Assembly: GCA_013400115.1 (NCBI GenBank) | Contig: VXBP01003566.1 | Span: 992,001 to 1,056,000 of the forward strand | DNA: 64,000 nucleotides | Direction of reading: 5' to 3' | Origin: Rhinopomastus cyanomelas | Lineage: Eukaryota > Chordata > Aves > Bucerotiformes > Rhinopomastidae | Made by a program: the position numbers and the translations under genes | In this document: piece after piece, positions 49,368 to 59,879 of the stretch | How positions within the stretch are numbered: the stretch's first letter is position 1 | How the letters are laid out: every line of letters starts with the position of its first letter | Notes under the pieces: model-generated | Database searches by the model: none | What the model saw: the letters and a program-made list of their open reading frames with translations, nothing else | What the model was told of the DNA's origin: nothing

Positions 49368-49596
49368 CTACTTGGATCCCACCTCTTCTTCTACCTCCTC
49401 CCCGTGTCTGACTTTCAGCAAAAGGGAAATGGATTTGGTCCCTGTGGGATGTGTTCTTAGCAACACGTAATGTGCATCCTTACTGAGAGAGTGCCAGGGA
49501 GGGGACGAGAAATCACTCACCAGTTTCTTCCTCTTGACATACGTCAGGGCATTTTCTCCTCTGGTTGGGTCCTCTCCATCTGCTTGATTCCATAAC
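49368..49596 (-). CDS. Candidate terminal coding exon, - strand gene
   Basis: On the - strand an acceptor with a T-run (CTTTTTTGCTGTATAATAG) precedes the exon. It gives one base of a split codon and then 75 codons plus TAG at 49368-49370. The product is hydrophilic (QADGEDPTRGENALTYVKRK, then SISLLLKVRHGEEVEEEVGS at the end) and unrecognised. A GTGAGT donor-like site occurs inside at about 49520, but the frame stays open through it. The next acceptor is only about 40 bp away, so read-through is preferred. The entry phase matches the two-base exit of 50509-50552. Confidence 0.45.
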
Positions 49597-50508
49597 CTAT
49601 TATACAGCAAAAAAGTGGCACCATGACTGTATCTAGATCTCCAAGATGCCCTAAGGTGCGAGTTCCTGTGGAGAGGGGTTGTGTTCCCTGTCCCAGACTA
49701 CAAAACACCATCCTTGGAGCAGCAGTTCAGAGCCAAGTCACTGAGACCCTCTCTGGATAGCAGGCTTTAAGAGATGCCTCCTCACACACGTGATTACCTC
49801 TCCCTTCACATTTGTTTCTAGCTCCACTTCAATTCCTGTGAGGACATGAGCCCTATCTAGCCAGGATTTGGTATTTGTACAGTTTCTTCTCCTTTGACCA
49901 CATTTGAGACAGAAACTCGGGCAGCATGTAGGGAGAATCATTGTGGGGCTTTGTCTGTGCAGAATGCAGAACAGGGGGAAGCTCTGTCTCTCCCTGGGGA
50001 GGCTATGGCACATCTGTCCCCTGGTGCAAGTGGAGCACGGAGGAAGAGGAGAACTTTTTCAGGACTTACATGTGAGGATATTGTTTCCAGGCTTGCCTGG
50101 GACTTCTGTCAGACTGATCAAATTTGCAGCCTTTCCGACTGGGACTCAACATCCAATGGTAAGGAGGGGGTCTCTCTTTGAAGAATTGACATCAGACACA
50201 GAGAACTTCTCACTTTATGGCTCTGGGCAGCAAACACCATCTTAGATTGTCAGGGACTCAGGACTGCTAATTAGAAACTGGCAACACCAGGACATCTGGA
50301 CGCCTTCCCAGAGGTTTATCGAGATTACTGGTGAGATCCATACAAACTCTTAATGGGAATCGGCTGTCAAGCAAGTGAAATACTTCAGGCAGAGGCTGTG
50401 GTGGTAGGTTGTTGTTGATGCAGCTACAATACACGACAAGCTGAGCTCTCAACACTGCAACAGCCACGTGGTTTCGTAGCCACTGGTTCTGTTTGCCATT
50501 TGACTCAC

Positions 50509-50552
50509 TTGCCAAAGAGCTTCTGGGCCAAATTCAGAGAGTAAGTGTGGCC
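50509..50552 (-). CDS. Candidate 44-bp internal exon, - strand gene
   Basis: Bounded by a CTGCTTTAG acceptor and a strong CAA|GTGAGT donor on the - strand. It encodes GHTYSLNLAQKLFG plus two bases, and the frame is stopped just upstream of the acceptor. Phase 0 in and two bases out fits the terminal exon at 49368-49596. It is short, so chance is a real alternative. Confidence 0.3.
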
Positions 50553-51429
50553 CTAAAGCAGCCAGTGAAACTCCTTGGCTCTGAAGCTGGCCTTAAGCTG
50601 TGAGGCTGAGCCCTGCTCCATCACCCACACAATGTCAAATCTGTTCCACAGTGCTTTCAGTCGAGAAATCTTTGTTGCACCACCTTGTCCTTATGGTCAC
50701 CTAGAAGGGTTAGAAAAGGCCCTGGGGTAAAGAAATGTCTCAGTTAAAAAAGAAAGCAAAAACTGAGTGGGTGGTCTCACAGAGAGATTGGAAGAACATT
50801 GGCTTCCTCAGACTGCACAAGATGAGCTTATGAATCAGCATCTTTTATTTAAGTGAAGGAAGAAAATCTATCATCTCACAGAAAGGCTGGCCTTAGGTCC
50901 TGCACTCTGGGAAGCTCTGGATGCTTCAGTTCCACATGTCCCAACCTGGGGGTAAGCTGAAATCAAGATCATCTTTATTTAATATATTTTAATATTTTCT
51001 TTCCCATAAACCTTAGTGAAAATATAGGCAAGGAGAACAATAAATAAAATGTGAAGAAATGGAGCTGATGCCTGATGTTGGGTCCGCAGAGCACAAGGAA
51101 CACAGCCCCTCTGCCTGTTGATGTTAACTCGGAGATGTGCACAGCCTAAAAGAAGGGACAAGATAAACCGCGTGTGGAGAACAGCTTAAGATGCTGACTG
51201 CCTTGCTTCGTGCTTTGATCTGGTTTAAACCACCGTTCTGAAGAAAATAGCTTAGTGAATGTAAAGTGAAGTCGGTTTTAGCAAAGATTTGCCAAGTAAG
51301 TTGAGCTTTTTTTAACATGGAAGTGGACTTTCACTGTCTTGAACAAACCTGGCATGAGCTTGAGCACAAGTTCCATCTCTCTGTTCAGACATAGGTTAGG
51401 ATTTACAGTGAACTTTGTTTTGTTTCTTA

Positions 51430-51570
51430 CAGAATCACAGAACATCAGGGATTGGAAGGGACCTTGAAAGATCATCTAGTCCAATCTCCCTGACACAGCA
51501 GGATCACCTGGACCAAGTCACACAGGAACACATCCAGGCCAGTTTTAAATGTCTCCAGGTAAGAGACTCA
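51430..51570 (-). mobile_element. CR1: CR1 LINE 3' fragment, young family
   Basis: It contains ACAGAATCACAGAACATCAG, GGGATTGGAAGGGACCTTGA and GACACAGCAGGATCACCTGG, and reaches GTTTTAAATGTCTCCAGG. An ambiguous base at 51576 lies just past its right end, beside a duplicated TTCTCCTATT. Confidence 0.93.
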
Positions 51571-51858
51571 CAATCNTTTCTCCTATTCATTTCTCCTATT
51601 GAAATGAAATTACTCTGCATGATCAGATTTTTCTGCTAGAAAATGTGTCAGCAGGGCTGTATTGAATGGATTCAAGTCTAGCTGACTGCTATTTGTTCTT
51701 CTGACAGCATCATTCTTTAGATTAAAGAGCACATCAGTCCTCCTGGTGTCTGCTACCTCGATGGTTTTACAAAAAGTGACCACACTTCTACCTTCATTTG
51801 GGTAGACTAAACAAGTTGGGCTCTGTTGAGCTAATCCAGGAAGACAGGCTCTTCTCAC

Positions 51859-51891
51859 CCTGAGCCCAAAGTTACCCACAGCTGTCCCAGG
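51859..51891 (-). CDS. Possible 33-bp microexon, - strand gene
   Basis: A TTTTACCCAG acceptor and CTCAGG|GTGAGA donor bound 11 codons (PGTAVGNFGLR) in phase 0-0. Its inclusion would not change the frame between 53772-53893 and 50509-50552. It is the weakest member of the chain. A longer open frame runs across it (51610-51939). Confidence 0.18.
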
Positions 51892-52216
51892 CTGGGTAAA
51901 ACTTCCCAAAATGTCCCAATACTGGATCAAGCCTTGCACAACGGCATTTCAAAAATCCAGGCTGAGCCAGGAGGCTTCTTGGCTCTGCTCTGCGTGCGGC
52001 AGGAAGCGAGTTGTAGACGAGCTACGTGTGGTTTTGTTAAAAGCTTCTGGAATATTAAAAGAGACACGTTTGGAAGGAGCTTAGGGGAAGGGTATCTCCA
52101 GGTGTTTCCTGCTCTCCCAGTACACTCTGTGAATCTGTGTTTTTACAAACAAAAGCAACAGTCCTGAAATCTAAATAAAGACTGAACAGTGTGGTTTGGT
52201 ACAAATATTATAAAAT

Positions 52217-52407
52217 TATAGAATCATAAAATCTTAGCATCACAGAATGTATTGGTCTGGAAGGAACCTCCAAAGGTCATCTTGTCCAACCTCCCTACAA
52301 CAAGCAGGGCCAACTCTAACTAAAACAGATTGCCCAGAGCCCCATCCAGCCTGACTTTGAACGTCTCTAGGGATGGAGCTTCTAACATATTTGTGGGCAA
52401 GATGCCC
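52217..52407 (-). mobile_element. CR1: CR1 LINE 3' fragment
   Basis: It contains AGAATCATAAAATCTTAGCA, GGAAGGAACCTCCAAAGGTC, CTACAACAAGCAGGGCCAAC and AGATTGCCCAGAGCCCCATC. It belongs to the family of the copies at 13614 and 54950. Confidence 0.9.
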
Positions 52408-53094
52408 TTTTTCTCTGTGGTATCAAAAGTGACCCAGCTCTTTCACCACAGATGCATGATCTGAGTCTCTTCCATGCCACAAAGCAACTTCACCCAGCAG
52501 TGCATTGCTGCAGTTGAAGGGCCATCTATTCTGTTCCTGAGACACCCCCAGTGCCTACAGCCTGCTCCATTGTGCTGATGACTGCAGCACAGGTCAAGCA
52601 TGATCTCATGCAGGCAGGTGGACCACTGTGCCCTCCCTTCACAGCCACAGCCACACACCCCTGCTGCCATGTGTCCCTCTGCATCCCGAGAGATTGTGCT
52701 CCTGCCTCAGACCTAGACCTCATTCCCCAGCCCAGGGAACTAGAATCAGTGACTACTGAGCTGTGGCAGTAGACTTTGCTTCATGCACTTGCTACACCTG
52801 CAGAAAGCCTTTCCTGGAAGGCTGTCAAAGAGTTGTTACCTTCCCACACACCCTAAGCTCCTGCCTCTTGCTCTGCTTTGCAAAGAGATTATACTGTTCC
52901 CAGAGTCCTTCCCAAGGTTTGTGAGCTCATCTGCAAGGAGCTGCTTGTACGACCCTTCTGCAGCCAAAAGCATCCAGTCATTCGCTGCTCTCTGCTGTTG
53001 GGGAGGGGTGCTCCAGAGCCCCCAAAGCTCTTGCAGTAAGCCCCACTGTTGCTGCCTCCTCTTCTGATGGGAGGAGACAGGAGACTGTCTACAG
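52408..53094. other. Unique sequence, nothing identified
   Basis: No repeat was recognised. In the - strand gene model this would be intron. Confidence 0.4.
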
Positions 53095-53328
53095 AGAATC
53101 ACAGAATCATAGATTATGTTGGGTTGGAAAGGACTTTCAAAACTCATCTAGTTCCAATCCCTCTACAACAAGCAGGACCATCACTCACCAGACCAGATTG
53201 CCCAGAGCCCATCCACCTGACCGTGAATGGCTCCAGGGATGAGGCCTCCATCACCTCTCTAGGCAGCCTGTTCCAAGGATCCCCCACTCTCATATTCAAG
53301 AGCCTTTTCCTCCTGTCAGGCCCCAATC
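53095..53328 (-). mobile_element. CR1: CR1 LINE 3' fragment
   Basis: It contains GAATCACAGAATCATAGATT, GGGTTGGAAAGGACTTTCAA, CTACAACAAGCAGGACCATC and CAGGGATGAGGCCTCCATCA. It is cut at about 53328 by a young-family copy. Confidence 0.93.
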
Positions 53329-53437
53329 TCATAGAATCATAGAATCATAGACTCATAGAATCATTAGGGATTGGAAGGGCCTCGAAAGATCATCTAGTCC
53401 AATCCACCTGCAACAGCAGGATCACCTAAACCAAGTC
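53329..53437 (-). mobile_element. CR1: Short young-family CR1 abutting an older CR1
   Basis: Four CATAGAAT/CATAGACT tail units are followed by AGGGATTGGAAGGGCCTCGA and AACAGCAGGATCACCTAAAC. It ends at CCAAGTC, the recurrent truncation point. Confidence 0.95.
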
Positions 53438-53771
53438 TCCTCTTTTCTGTCAGAGTAACTTGATTTTTCTTCGCTGTATCCTTCATCTCCATCACTTCCC
53501 TCATCCTCCAGCTACACTGGCTGACTGCCATCTCGTCCCCTCTCTGAATATTTTCACCAAACCTATCTCATTCCCTGCTTATGAGGTCACTGTCCTCCAG
53601 CATCAGTCCTGTTCTATTTATTTACAGCAGGGGATGCTAACGGCAAACTCCGCTCAGTCCTGAGTATTTTAAGGGGAAAAGATGTGAAAGTTACAGAAGA
53701 ATGAAAAATAAATGTATGGGAGGGGAAGAAAAGCTCGAGTAAACTAGTCTGTTTTTATAGCACCTTTTCAC

Positions 53772-53893
53772 CAAGTATTGCTGCCTCTGCTGCTCCAGAA
53801 GGGCCTCCCAGCCTAGGAATAGTAGCTGGTGGTCATGTCTAGTGTCCTGCACTTGTGGCCGCAGGGAGCTATGACTCACACGTGTGCTGCTCC
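53772..53893 (-). CDS. Candidate internal exon, - strand gene
   Basis: On the - strand a CTTCTAGCCAG acceptor and TACTTG|GTGAAA donor bound two bases plus 40 codons. The product reads SSTRVSHSSLRPQVQDTRHD, then HQLLFLGWEALLEQQRQQYL. The second half has amphipathic-helix character. Two bases in fits the one-base exit of 54557-54738, and phase 0 out fits either 51859-51891 or 50509-50552. An alternative acceptor four bases upstream would break that fit. Not recognised. Confidence 0.38.
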
Positions 53894-54556
53894 CTGGCTA
53901 GAAGCCACCCTGACGCCAAGGTTTACTGTGAGAAAGCACATCTGACTCGAATTTCCTTGAGACTGAGAAAGAATCGCCAAATAACAGCATAAGGAAAAAA
54001 TAATGTTAAATTCCTTGGAATGGCATCACAGTGGAGAGCACACAGCGGGCTAATTGGGATTTCATCTCTAATTTCGCTCCCAAATTGCACTTTTTGAAGT
54101 GTCAGTCCCTTTCAGGAGTTTTTGAAGCCAGTGGCCACATTCCAATCACTTCCTTACCGCCACCTCTGTTAATCCATGTGCCTCCAGCAGCTGGATAATC
54201 TGTTGTGATTAGAACGCTCTCCTCTGGCTGGGTTTTGTCATCTTGTCAGAGGGACTCACCCGGGCAGGCTCCTGGCGACGCTGAGCAGACAGAGGAGGGT
54301 GCTGTTGTACTTGAGGTGTCACCAAGGGCTGCATCTTGGCTGCTTTTGCAGCTCCTTGTGTAGAGTCAGCAGACACAGCCTTACACTCTCATCCTTACTG
54401 AGGATGGTGACAGGGTCCCTCAGTGAGTGACCAAGCCCCACACACAGCTCAGGACAGCTCGGGCGGTTGTCTGGGTGGCGAGTAAAGGACTGTCTGTAGT
54501 AGCACAGGTTTGGATTTTGACTTTAGGGCTCTGTTCACAAAAGAGAGTTTTACTAC

Positions 54557-54738
54557 CTCTCCTCCACCGATGATATTTGGTGTTAAATTCCTCGTGGAGA
54601 GAACAAGAAGGAGGGAGAGGAGGAATTGGGGGGATCTGCTTTTTGCTGGGGTCGTTCAGAGTCTGTCCATCAAGCACTTGCTGCTTTGCTGAAGCATGTT
54701 CTGAGGTAGGCAGGACGTAGTGCATCTCCTTCAGCATG
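54557..54738 (-). CDS. Candidate internal exon, - strand gene
   Basis: On the - strand an ACTTCTGGCCAG acceptor precedes one base and 60 codons, then one base and an AGAG|GTAGTA donor. The frame starts MLKEMHYVLPTSEHASAKQQ, contains the proline-rich KKQIPPIPPLPP and ends HEEFNTKYHRWRR. The upstream frame is stopped by TGA just outside the acceptor. Composition is protein-like and unlike the serine- and leucine-rich chance frames nearby. This is the most convincing internal exon of the chain, but the product is not recognised. Confidence 0.42.
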
Positions 54739-54949
54739 CTGGCCAGAAGTCAGGAAGCCCTGATAAATCCAGAAATAGCCAGCCTTGCTCTCAGGTTTGG
54801 GAGATTGTGTTAGGACACGCAAACTCAGCACCAGCATTCTTCAGCTGACCTAGTATTAGCCAAAATCTGCCTAAGAGCAGGAGCTCAGCAAGCCTGTCAG
54901 GCTGTCTGCTCCTGATGCTTGAACAGGATGGAGGATGCACTTATTGATT

Positions 54950-55500
54950 CTCTATGGGTTGGAAGGGGCCTCCAGAAGTCATCTAGTCCAGCCTCCCTAC
55001 AACAAGCAGGGATATCTCTAATTAGAACAGATTGTCCAGAGCCCCAGCCAGCCTGACCTTGAATGGCTCCAGGGATGGGGCCTCCACCACCTCTCTAGGC
55101 AGCTTTTTCCAGGGATCCACCACCCTCAGATTCAAGAGCTTTATCCTCCTGTCCAGCCTCAACCTGCCCTTTTCCAGCTTCAAACCATTACCCCTCATCC
55201 TATCGTTCTCTGTCCTTGTAAGTCCTCCCCAGGCTTCTGACAGACCCTGTCAGGAATTGGAAGGTCTCTATAAGGTCCTCCTGGAGTCTTCTCAGCCTGT
55301 CCTCATAAAAGAGGTGCTCCGGCCCTCTCAGCATTTTCATGGCCTCTTCTGGACTTGCTCCAACAGCTACACATCCTTCTTGTGTTGGGGACTCCAGAAC
55401 TGGATGCAGGACTCCAGACGAGGTCTCAGCAGGGCAGAGCAGAGGGGCAGAATTCCCTTTCTTGATCTGCTGGCCACATTTGTGCTGATGCAGCCCAGTG
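54950..55500 (-). mobile_element. CR1: CR1 LINE fragment, 551 bp
   Basis: It contains GGGTTGGAAGGGGCCTCCAG, CTACAACAAGCAGGGATATC and AATGGCTCCAGGGATGGGGC, and runs through GACTTGCTCCAACAGCTACA to CTTGATCTGCTGGCCACATT. The long + strand frame across it (55032-55628) is antisense to the element and not a gene. Confidence 0.95.
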
Positions 55501-55712
55501 ATGTTTTTAGTGAATGTATCGTTAATAATGTAGCCTGTGGTCAAAGAATCTGTCGCTCCAAACCCCAAGGCAGTAGCATAGAATTGACAAATGCAAATCA
55601 AAAAGCCCTCTGTGATCTGCAGGTATGACTTGCTGAAGTTGCTCTTCAGGCAACTGTTTTCTCTTTCTAGTAGTTTTCCTGTAAGAATGTCAGGTAGGAG
55701 TTCTACTTGGGC

Positions 55713-55800
55713 TTCTGTTTTATGGATGAGTAACTGCAGAAGTCAAAGAAGTCAAATGATTTTCTCAGGATCACAGACTGAGAATAAGACCAACCTGTAA
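55713..55800 (-). mobile_element. Possible ancient MIR-like SINE fragment
   Basis: TGTTTTATGGATGAGTAACT, then AAGTCAAATGATTTTCTCAG and GATCACAGACTGAGAA follow the word order of a reversed MIR (TTTTACAGATGAGGAAACT, AAGTAACTTGCCCAAGGTCAC). The copy is old and short. Confidence 0.4.
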
Positions 55801-56102
55801 ATTAAATTCAGAAACCAAACTTCTGAGATCAGCTGGAAACATCAGAGGGTGCAGTCCAGGACCCCTTTCTTTCCCCCTCGGCTTTGCCCCACACCCATGG
55901 AGAAATTTCAGGTTTGCATCCTTAAGCAAGCACCCTGAGCAAGAGCTGTGAGAGAAGCAGGGTGTGCTGTGTGCTGCTCGGGTCTGCCAGCTCCCCTCAC
56001 TGCTCAGCAAATCCCAGTCAGAAAGTTCTCACATTGCTCTAAAGACGAGAAGCACTGTGTAGCATAAACTGCACCTCGAGTACGGGGGGGGACTGTTGTC
56101 AT

Positions 56103-56526
56103 CACACTATAGGAAGGACATGGAGGTGCTGGAGAGGGTGCAAGGAAAGGCAACTGGGCTGGTAAGGGGTCTTCACAACAGGTCTGGTGAGGAGAAGCTG
56201 AGGGAGCAGGGGCTGTTCTGCCTGAAGGTGAGGCTGAGGGGAGACCTCTCTGCTTTCTACAATGACCTGAAGGGAGGTTGGAGTGAGGTGGGGCTTGGCC
56301 TCTTCTCCCTAGTGACTGGTGATAGGACAAGAGGAAATGGGGTCAAGTTGTGCCAGGGGAGGTTCAGATTGGATCTTAGTGGGAACTTCTTCCCAGCAAG
56401 AGTGGAGAGGCCTTGGAACAGGCTGCCCAGGGAAGGAGTGGAGGCACCATCCCTGGAGGGGTTCAGGGTTGGATTTAGATGATCTTTCAAGGTCCCTTCC
56501 ATCCTGTAATATTTTGTGATTCTGTG
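56103..56526 (+). mobile_element. CR1: CR1 LINE 3' fragment with internal deletion
   Basis: It runs from AGGAAGGACATGGAGGTGCT through GGTCAAGTTGTGCCAGGGGA and GCCTTGGAACAGGCTGCCCA to GATGATCTTTCAAGGTCCCT and TTGTGATTCTGTGA. After GGGTTGGATTTAGATGATC about 60 nt of the usual 3' region are missing. Confidence 0.93.
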
Positions 56527-56559
56527 AAAAGGGCAGACACGGTGTTTCAGGAGATGGGT

Positions 56560-56646
56560 TAGTTGTTCAGGGTTGTATGGTGGATGGTTGTTCTTGATCA
56601 CCTTGAAGGACTTTTCCAGCCTTGGTGATGCTATGATTCTGTGATA
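56560..56646 (+). mobile_element. CR1: Second CR1 3' end directly downstream
   Basis: GTTAGTTGTTCAGGGTTG, then GATCACCTTGAAGGACTTTT and a GATGCTATGATTCTGTGAT tail, in the same orientation and only about 35 bp after the previous tail. Confidence 0.82.
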
Positions 56647-56750
56647 GAAATTGCTGCCCAACGTAATTCTCATCTTGAGGAATGTAAACCAGCCCCACAA
56701 GGTATTCACATGGGTTCTTGTTACTCCTTCTGCTCCAGCCCCACAAAGAA

Positions 56751-56876
56751 GAATCATAGAATCATTAGGGATTGGAAGGGACCTCGAAAGATCATCTAGT
56801 CCAATCCCCCTGCCACAGCAGGATCACCTAGACCAAGCCACACGGGAGCACATCCAGGCAGGTTTTAAACATCTCC
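56751..56876 (-). mobile_element. CR1: Short young-family CR1
   Basis: It contains AGAATCATAGAATCATTAGG, GATTGGAAGGGACCTCGAAA and CCACAGCAGGATCACCTAGA, ending at GGTTTTAAACATCTCC. It is nearly identical over its 3' part to the copies at 53329 and 60679. Confidence 0.95.
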
Positions 56877-57193
56877 CTAAAACCTAGTGAAACTGTAAAT
56901 CTAATCCCCCAGCCCTGCACCAGGATAGTTTTGAATGAACCAAGAGCTTTTCAAAAACACAGTTTTGTCCTCTTTCTGGTGTCAGATAAGCAGCAAAAAG
57001 GAATGAAAACATCTCTGGACCACTCACACAGTCCCGTGGCCAACATTCTTTCTGGGCTGCTTTGCTGGGGACTAGTAGGCTAAAGGAAAATGGTCCTGCC
57101 TACCTTGTGCTCAGTTTACCTCGATTTAATCTTCTTAGTTGGAATGAGTAGAAGAGCCTGTATCCATGGATGGAAGGAGAGACAGATCCTTAC

Positions 57194-57314
57194 TCGGGTA
57201 CGCAATGTTTACTTTTGATCCTAGAAGTTTGTTTCCTTTTCTTTCGCCCCGTTGCAGTGTCACTGCTGCTGGATTTTATTAGACCTCTGGTTTTCATTCC
57301 GCACAGAGTCAGAA
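57194..57314 (-). CDS. Candidate internal exon, - strand gene
   Basis: On the - strand a TACAACCTTCCAG acceptor and CGA|GTAAGG donor bound two bases, 39 codons and two bases. The product is basic and serine-rich (LTLCGMKTRGLIKSSSSDTA, then TGRKKRKQTSRIKSKHCVP). GRKKRKQ resembles a nuclear-localisation-type basic cluster. The two-base exit is completed by the first base of 54557-54738, and the two-base entry by the one-base exit of 59707-59755. Not recognised. Confidence 0.32.
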
Positions 57315-59706
57315 CTGGAAGGTTGTAAATCTCCCCTCTCCCCGCAGCTCCCCAGCCTGCCCGCCATCCGATGCCTCGCCGCTTCTCCTCCCAAGGCACA
57401 CGGTTTCCAGGGGCTGTGGGGAATAGGAGGTGAGAACAGGGAAAGTGGGGGGGACACACTTGCCCAGGGCTGGTTAACCCAAGCACACACTCTCTTTCTC
57501 AGATTTGTTTTCTCAGCTGGTGGCACAGGGCTGCCCCGGCCCACTCCGTCCAGCAGAGAGCAGTTTCATTCAAGATCTGAAGGCAGATTTTAAAGAAGTG
57601 GTTGGGGCAGGAGGGGGTGGGAGCTTAATAACAGCTTAGAGCCTGACTCTCCGTGTTTTCTTAGTATATTGAAATATGAACTGTGCAAACATTCTGCATT
57701 CCACCTGCTCCAGCCAAAGCGCTCACAAAAGTCCTTTGCTCTTTTTTACGTCCTCCTCTTTTCCTTGCCCTTCTCCCCACGAGGTGTCTCACCCCACCTC
57801 ACTGTCCTGCCCCCCACCCAGTCTCCACAAACAAACCCACGCGCGTTCTTTCTGCGCCACTTTTGATGGAGACAAGCATTTCCAAGGCTGCTTTGCACCA
57901 GTGTGTGGTGCCTTTTCAGCCTCCTCTCGCGCAGAGCTGTCAACCCATTCTGGGTTTAGAACATCCCTCAGCAGCAGTTCTTCTCCCATTATTGTTGTTC
58001 TTTCAATATTATCTGCTGGTGTTACACAGAAACGAGAGAGACTGAACATTTTCTGTATCAGAAGTTGGAGCAGAAAAGGCTGCACCCATGTGCTCTGGGT
58101 TTTACCTGAGTTCCCCTGGATGGGGAGCAGTTTCCATCCAGATGGCAAGCCATCAAGGGTTTTACACTTCTACACTTAGCGAAACCACTGAACAAAGAAG
58201 TTCATTTTCCATCATGTTCTGAAAATGAGCAATCTGTGCTGGCTTTGCCAGGAGAGCAGATTTCCACTTGGCACAGTCCTCCGCCAGCCCCTGGGACCAG
58301 AACCACATTTGGGACACACGACGGGGCTCCCAAAAGACATCCGAGGGGACAACGGTGCAGTCTGAGCAATCCAGAGCTGGCTGAGAGCCTCCAGGAGACA
58401 CTTGTTTCTCATGCAGATGGGTCACAACATCCCCCGTGGTGACGGGGTTCCTGGAAGCGGGCAGGTACTGCGTGTCCACAGACATGCCAGCCCTGATCCG
58501 AGCGGCTCAGAACAGCCGGCTTTTCACCGAGCTGCCGGCAAGTTTTGCCGTGATTGCATCAGACTGCAGGAGGCTGATCTGGAAATGAGCGGAGAGCTGT
58601 GATTGAGGTCTCAAGACAACGCTTTTTATTCGACTGTGCGGGGAAGTCACCACTTCAGCCACGAGGAATGGCGAGGGGAGATTCAGCCAGCTTGTCTGCT
58701 GCTGTGCAGAATGCAAACCAGCCACGGAAGCAGCTAGCTAGGTGCCCTCAGCTTCATTTACACTGGCTGAAAAGATGAGGTGCTCTCCTGCCTCCCCCTC
58801 ATGAGGGAGATCTCACCACCCTTTGCCCTCAAAACACTCTCTGTTGCGCAGTGTGGACCACAGGGCTCACAAGTCAGTCCCGACCCATTTTAGAATGTGG
58901 ATTATGAGGGAAGCAGTTCTCACTGTTTTGAAACACTGTGAGGACAGCCCAGCAGTGAGGCTGGTCTGACTGGGAAACAGGCCTTAGATGTCATTATGGG
59001 GCAGCTGACGGGAGGGATCAACTGCTTAGACTTCTCCTGGGTACCTGGATGTCTCTGCCATTTGCTAGTCTTCAACATCTCACTGAAGCTTGGGGATTCT
59101 TCATTTTAATCCTTCCTGCCCAGTGCTTTGCTTCTGTGTCTACTGCTGCCTGGAACAGGAATCAGGCAAAATATCCTCACAGTCCTTTTCAAGCTCCTGG
59201 CATCAGAAACACTCTTCCCCTCTGCCACTCCCAGCCAAGGGATCTGTGCAGCCGAGCTGGGAGCAGGGGAGGGACGGGACGGGAAGGGAGCAGGAAGAGG
59301 AAACTATTCACCCCACCCTTGCAAGCAGCAAGTGGAGCCTGAAGCAGGCACTCTGGTGGAAGAAGGTCAGGTTGAAACAAGGGGAAAAAAAAGATGACTA
59401 AAGGTGTTCCCTCCCTGCACCCTGCCAGGATCATTGTGGCTGGGTGTAACCCACATGCAGAGCGACCCTTGCCAGGAAGACAAATGATGGGGATAAGCCA
59501 ACTCTGCTGTGAGGGAAGCTGCAGCCCCTGACAGGCTGGTGTCTGGCTCAGGGAAGGCTGCCTGATGTCTTCCCCACCTAATTCTATTTGCTTAAAGCTG
59601 TCCTGTCTGCTCTCAAAAATTCCTCTCATCATAACGCAAAGCCAGAACCCAGGAATTACTTCTCCAGTTAGGATGAAAGCTGCCCAGCTGTCTCCAGCTA
59701 TTTTAC
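57315..59706. other. CR1-free stretch, GC-rich in parts
   Basis: No repeat over 2.4 kb. 58250-58720 has raised CpG content. Long open frames (57676-58179 on +, 59189-59788 on -) show no protein-family features. In the - strand model this is intron. Confidence 0.35.
59259..59288 (+). other. Strong G-quadruplex motif
   Basis: Six GGG(G) runs with loops of 4, 1, 2, 2 and 2 bases, read directly as GGGAGCAGGGGAGGGAC then GGGACGGGAAGGG. Confidence 0.9.
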
Positions 59707-59755
59707 CAAAAGCTGACGTGAAGAACTGATCGAGAGGGATGTGTGTATTTGTTCC
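59707..59755 (-). CDS. Candidate 49-bp exon, - strand gene
   Basis: On the - strand an excellent acceptor (CCCTTCTTCTTCTCAG) and a TTTTG|GTAAAA donor bound 16 codons (GTNTHIPLDQFFTSAF) plus one base. That base completes a codon with the first two bases of 57194-57314. The splice sites are good but the coding length is too small to be decisive. Confidence 0.28.
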
Positions 59756-59879
59756 CTGAGAAGAAGAAGGGTCATTGAACTGGAACATCCAGTATGGCTC
59801 AGGAAGAACTGCATTACATCAGAAGCAGCCAGAAATAAGACACCGTTTGTGAGCTTTGCTAATCCATCACAAATACACT

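Noticed and set aside
49798..49835. 38-bp exon-like segment on the - strand
   Set aside because: The only open frame exits in phase 0 and cannot join the one-base entry of 49368-49596.
50277..50371. Open frame on the - strand with an acceptor-like TTGCTTGACAG and stop TAG
   Set aside because: It could be an alternative terminal exon for 50509-50552, but its composition is less convincing than 49368-49596. Both cannot be constitutive.
53329..53365. Regularly spaced CATAGAAT units resembling a CRISPR or satellite array
   Set aside because: These are the CR1 3' octamer tail repeats, present at the end of many copies in the window.
55032..55628. 198-codon open frame on the + strand
   Set aside because: Most of it is antisense to the CR1 at 54950-55500. 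Such antisense frames recur in other CR1 copies.
56257..56757. 166-codon open frame on the - strand
   Set aside because: It is antisense to the CR1 copies at 56103-56646.
57676..58179. Overlapping 167- and 120-codon frames on the + strand
   Set aside because: Two long overlapping frames in a CT-rich stretch, both serine- and proline-rich with no conserved-looking blocks, are best explained by composition.
59189..59788. 199-codon open frame on the - strand
   Set aside because: It has no recognisable domain and a leucine-, serine- and proline-rich composition typical of chance frames. It runs through the candidate splice sites at 59707 and 59755 rather than respecting them.
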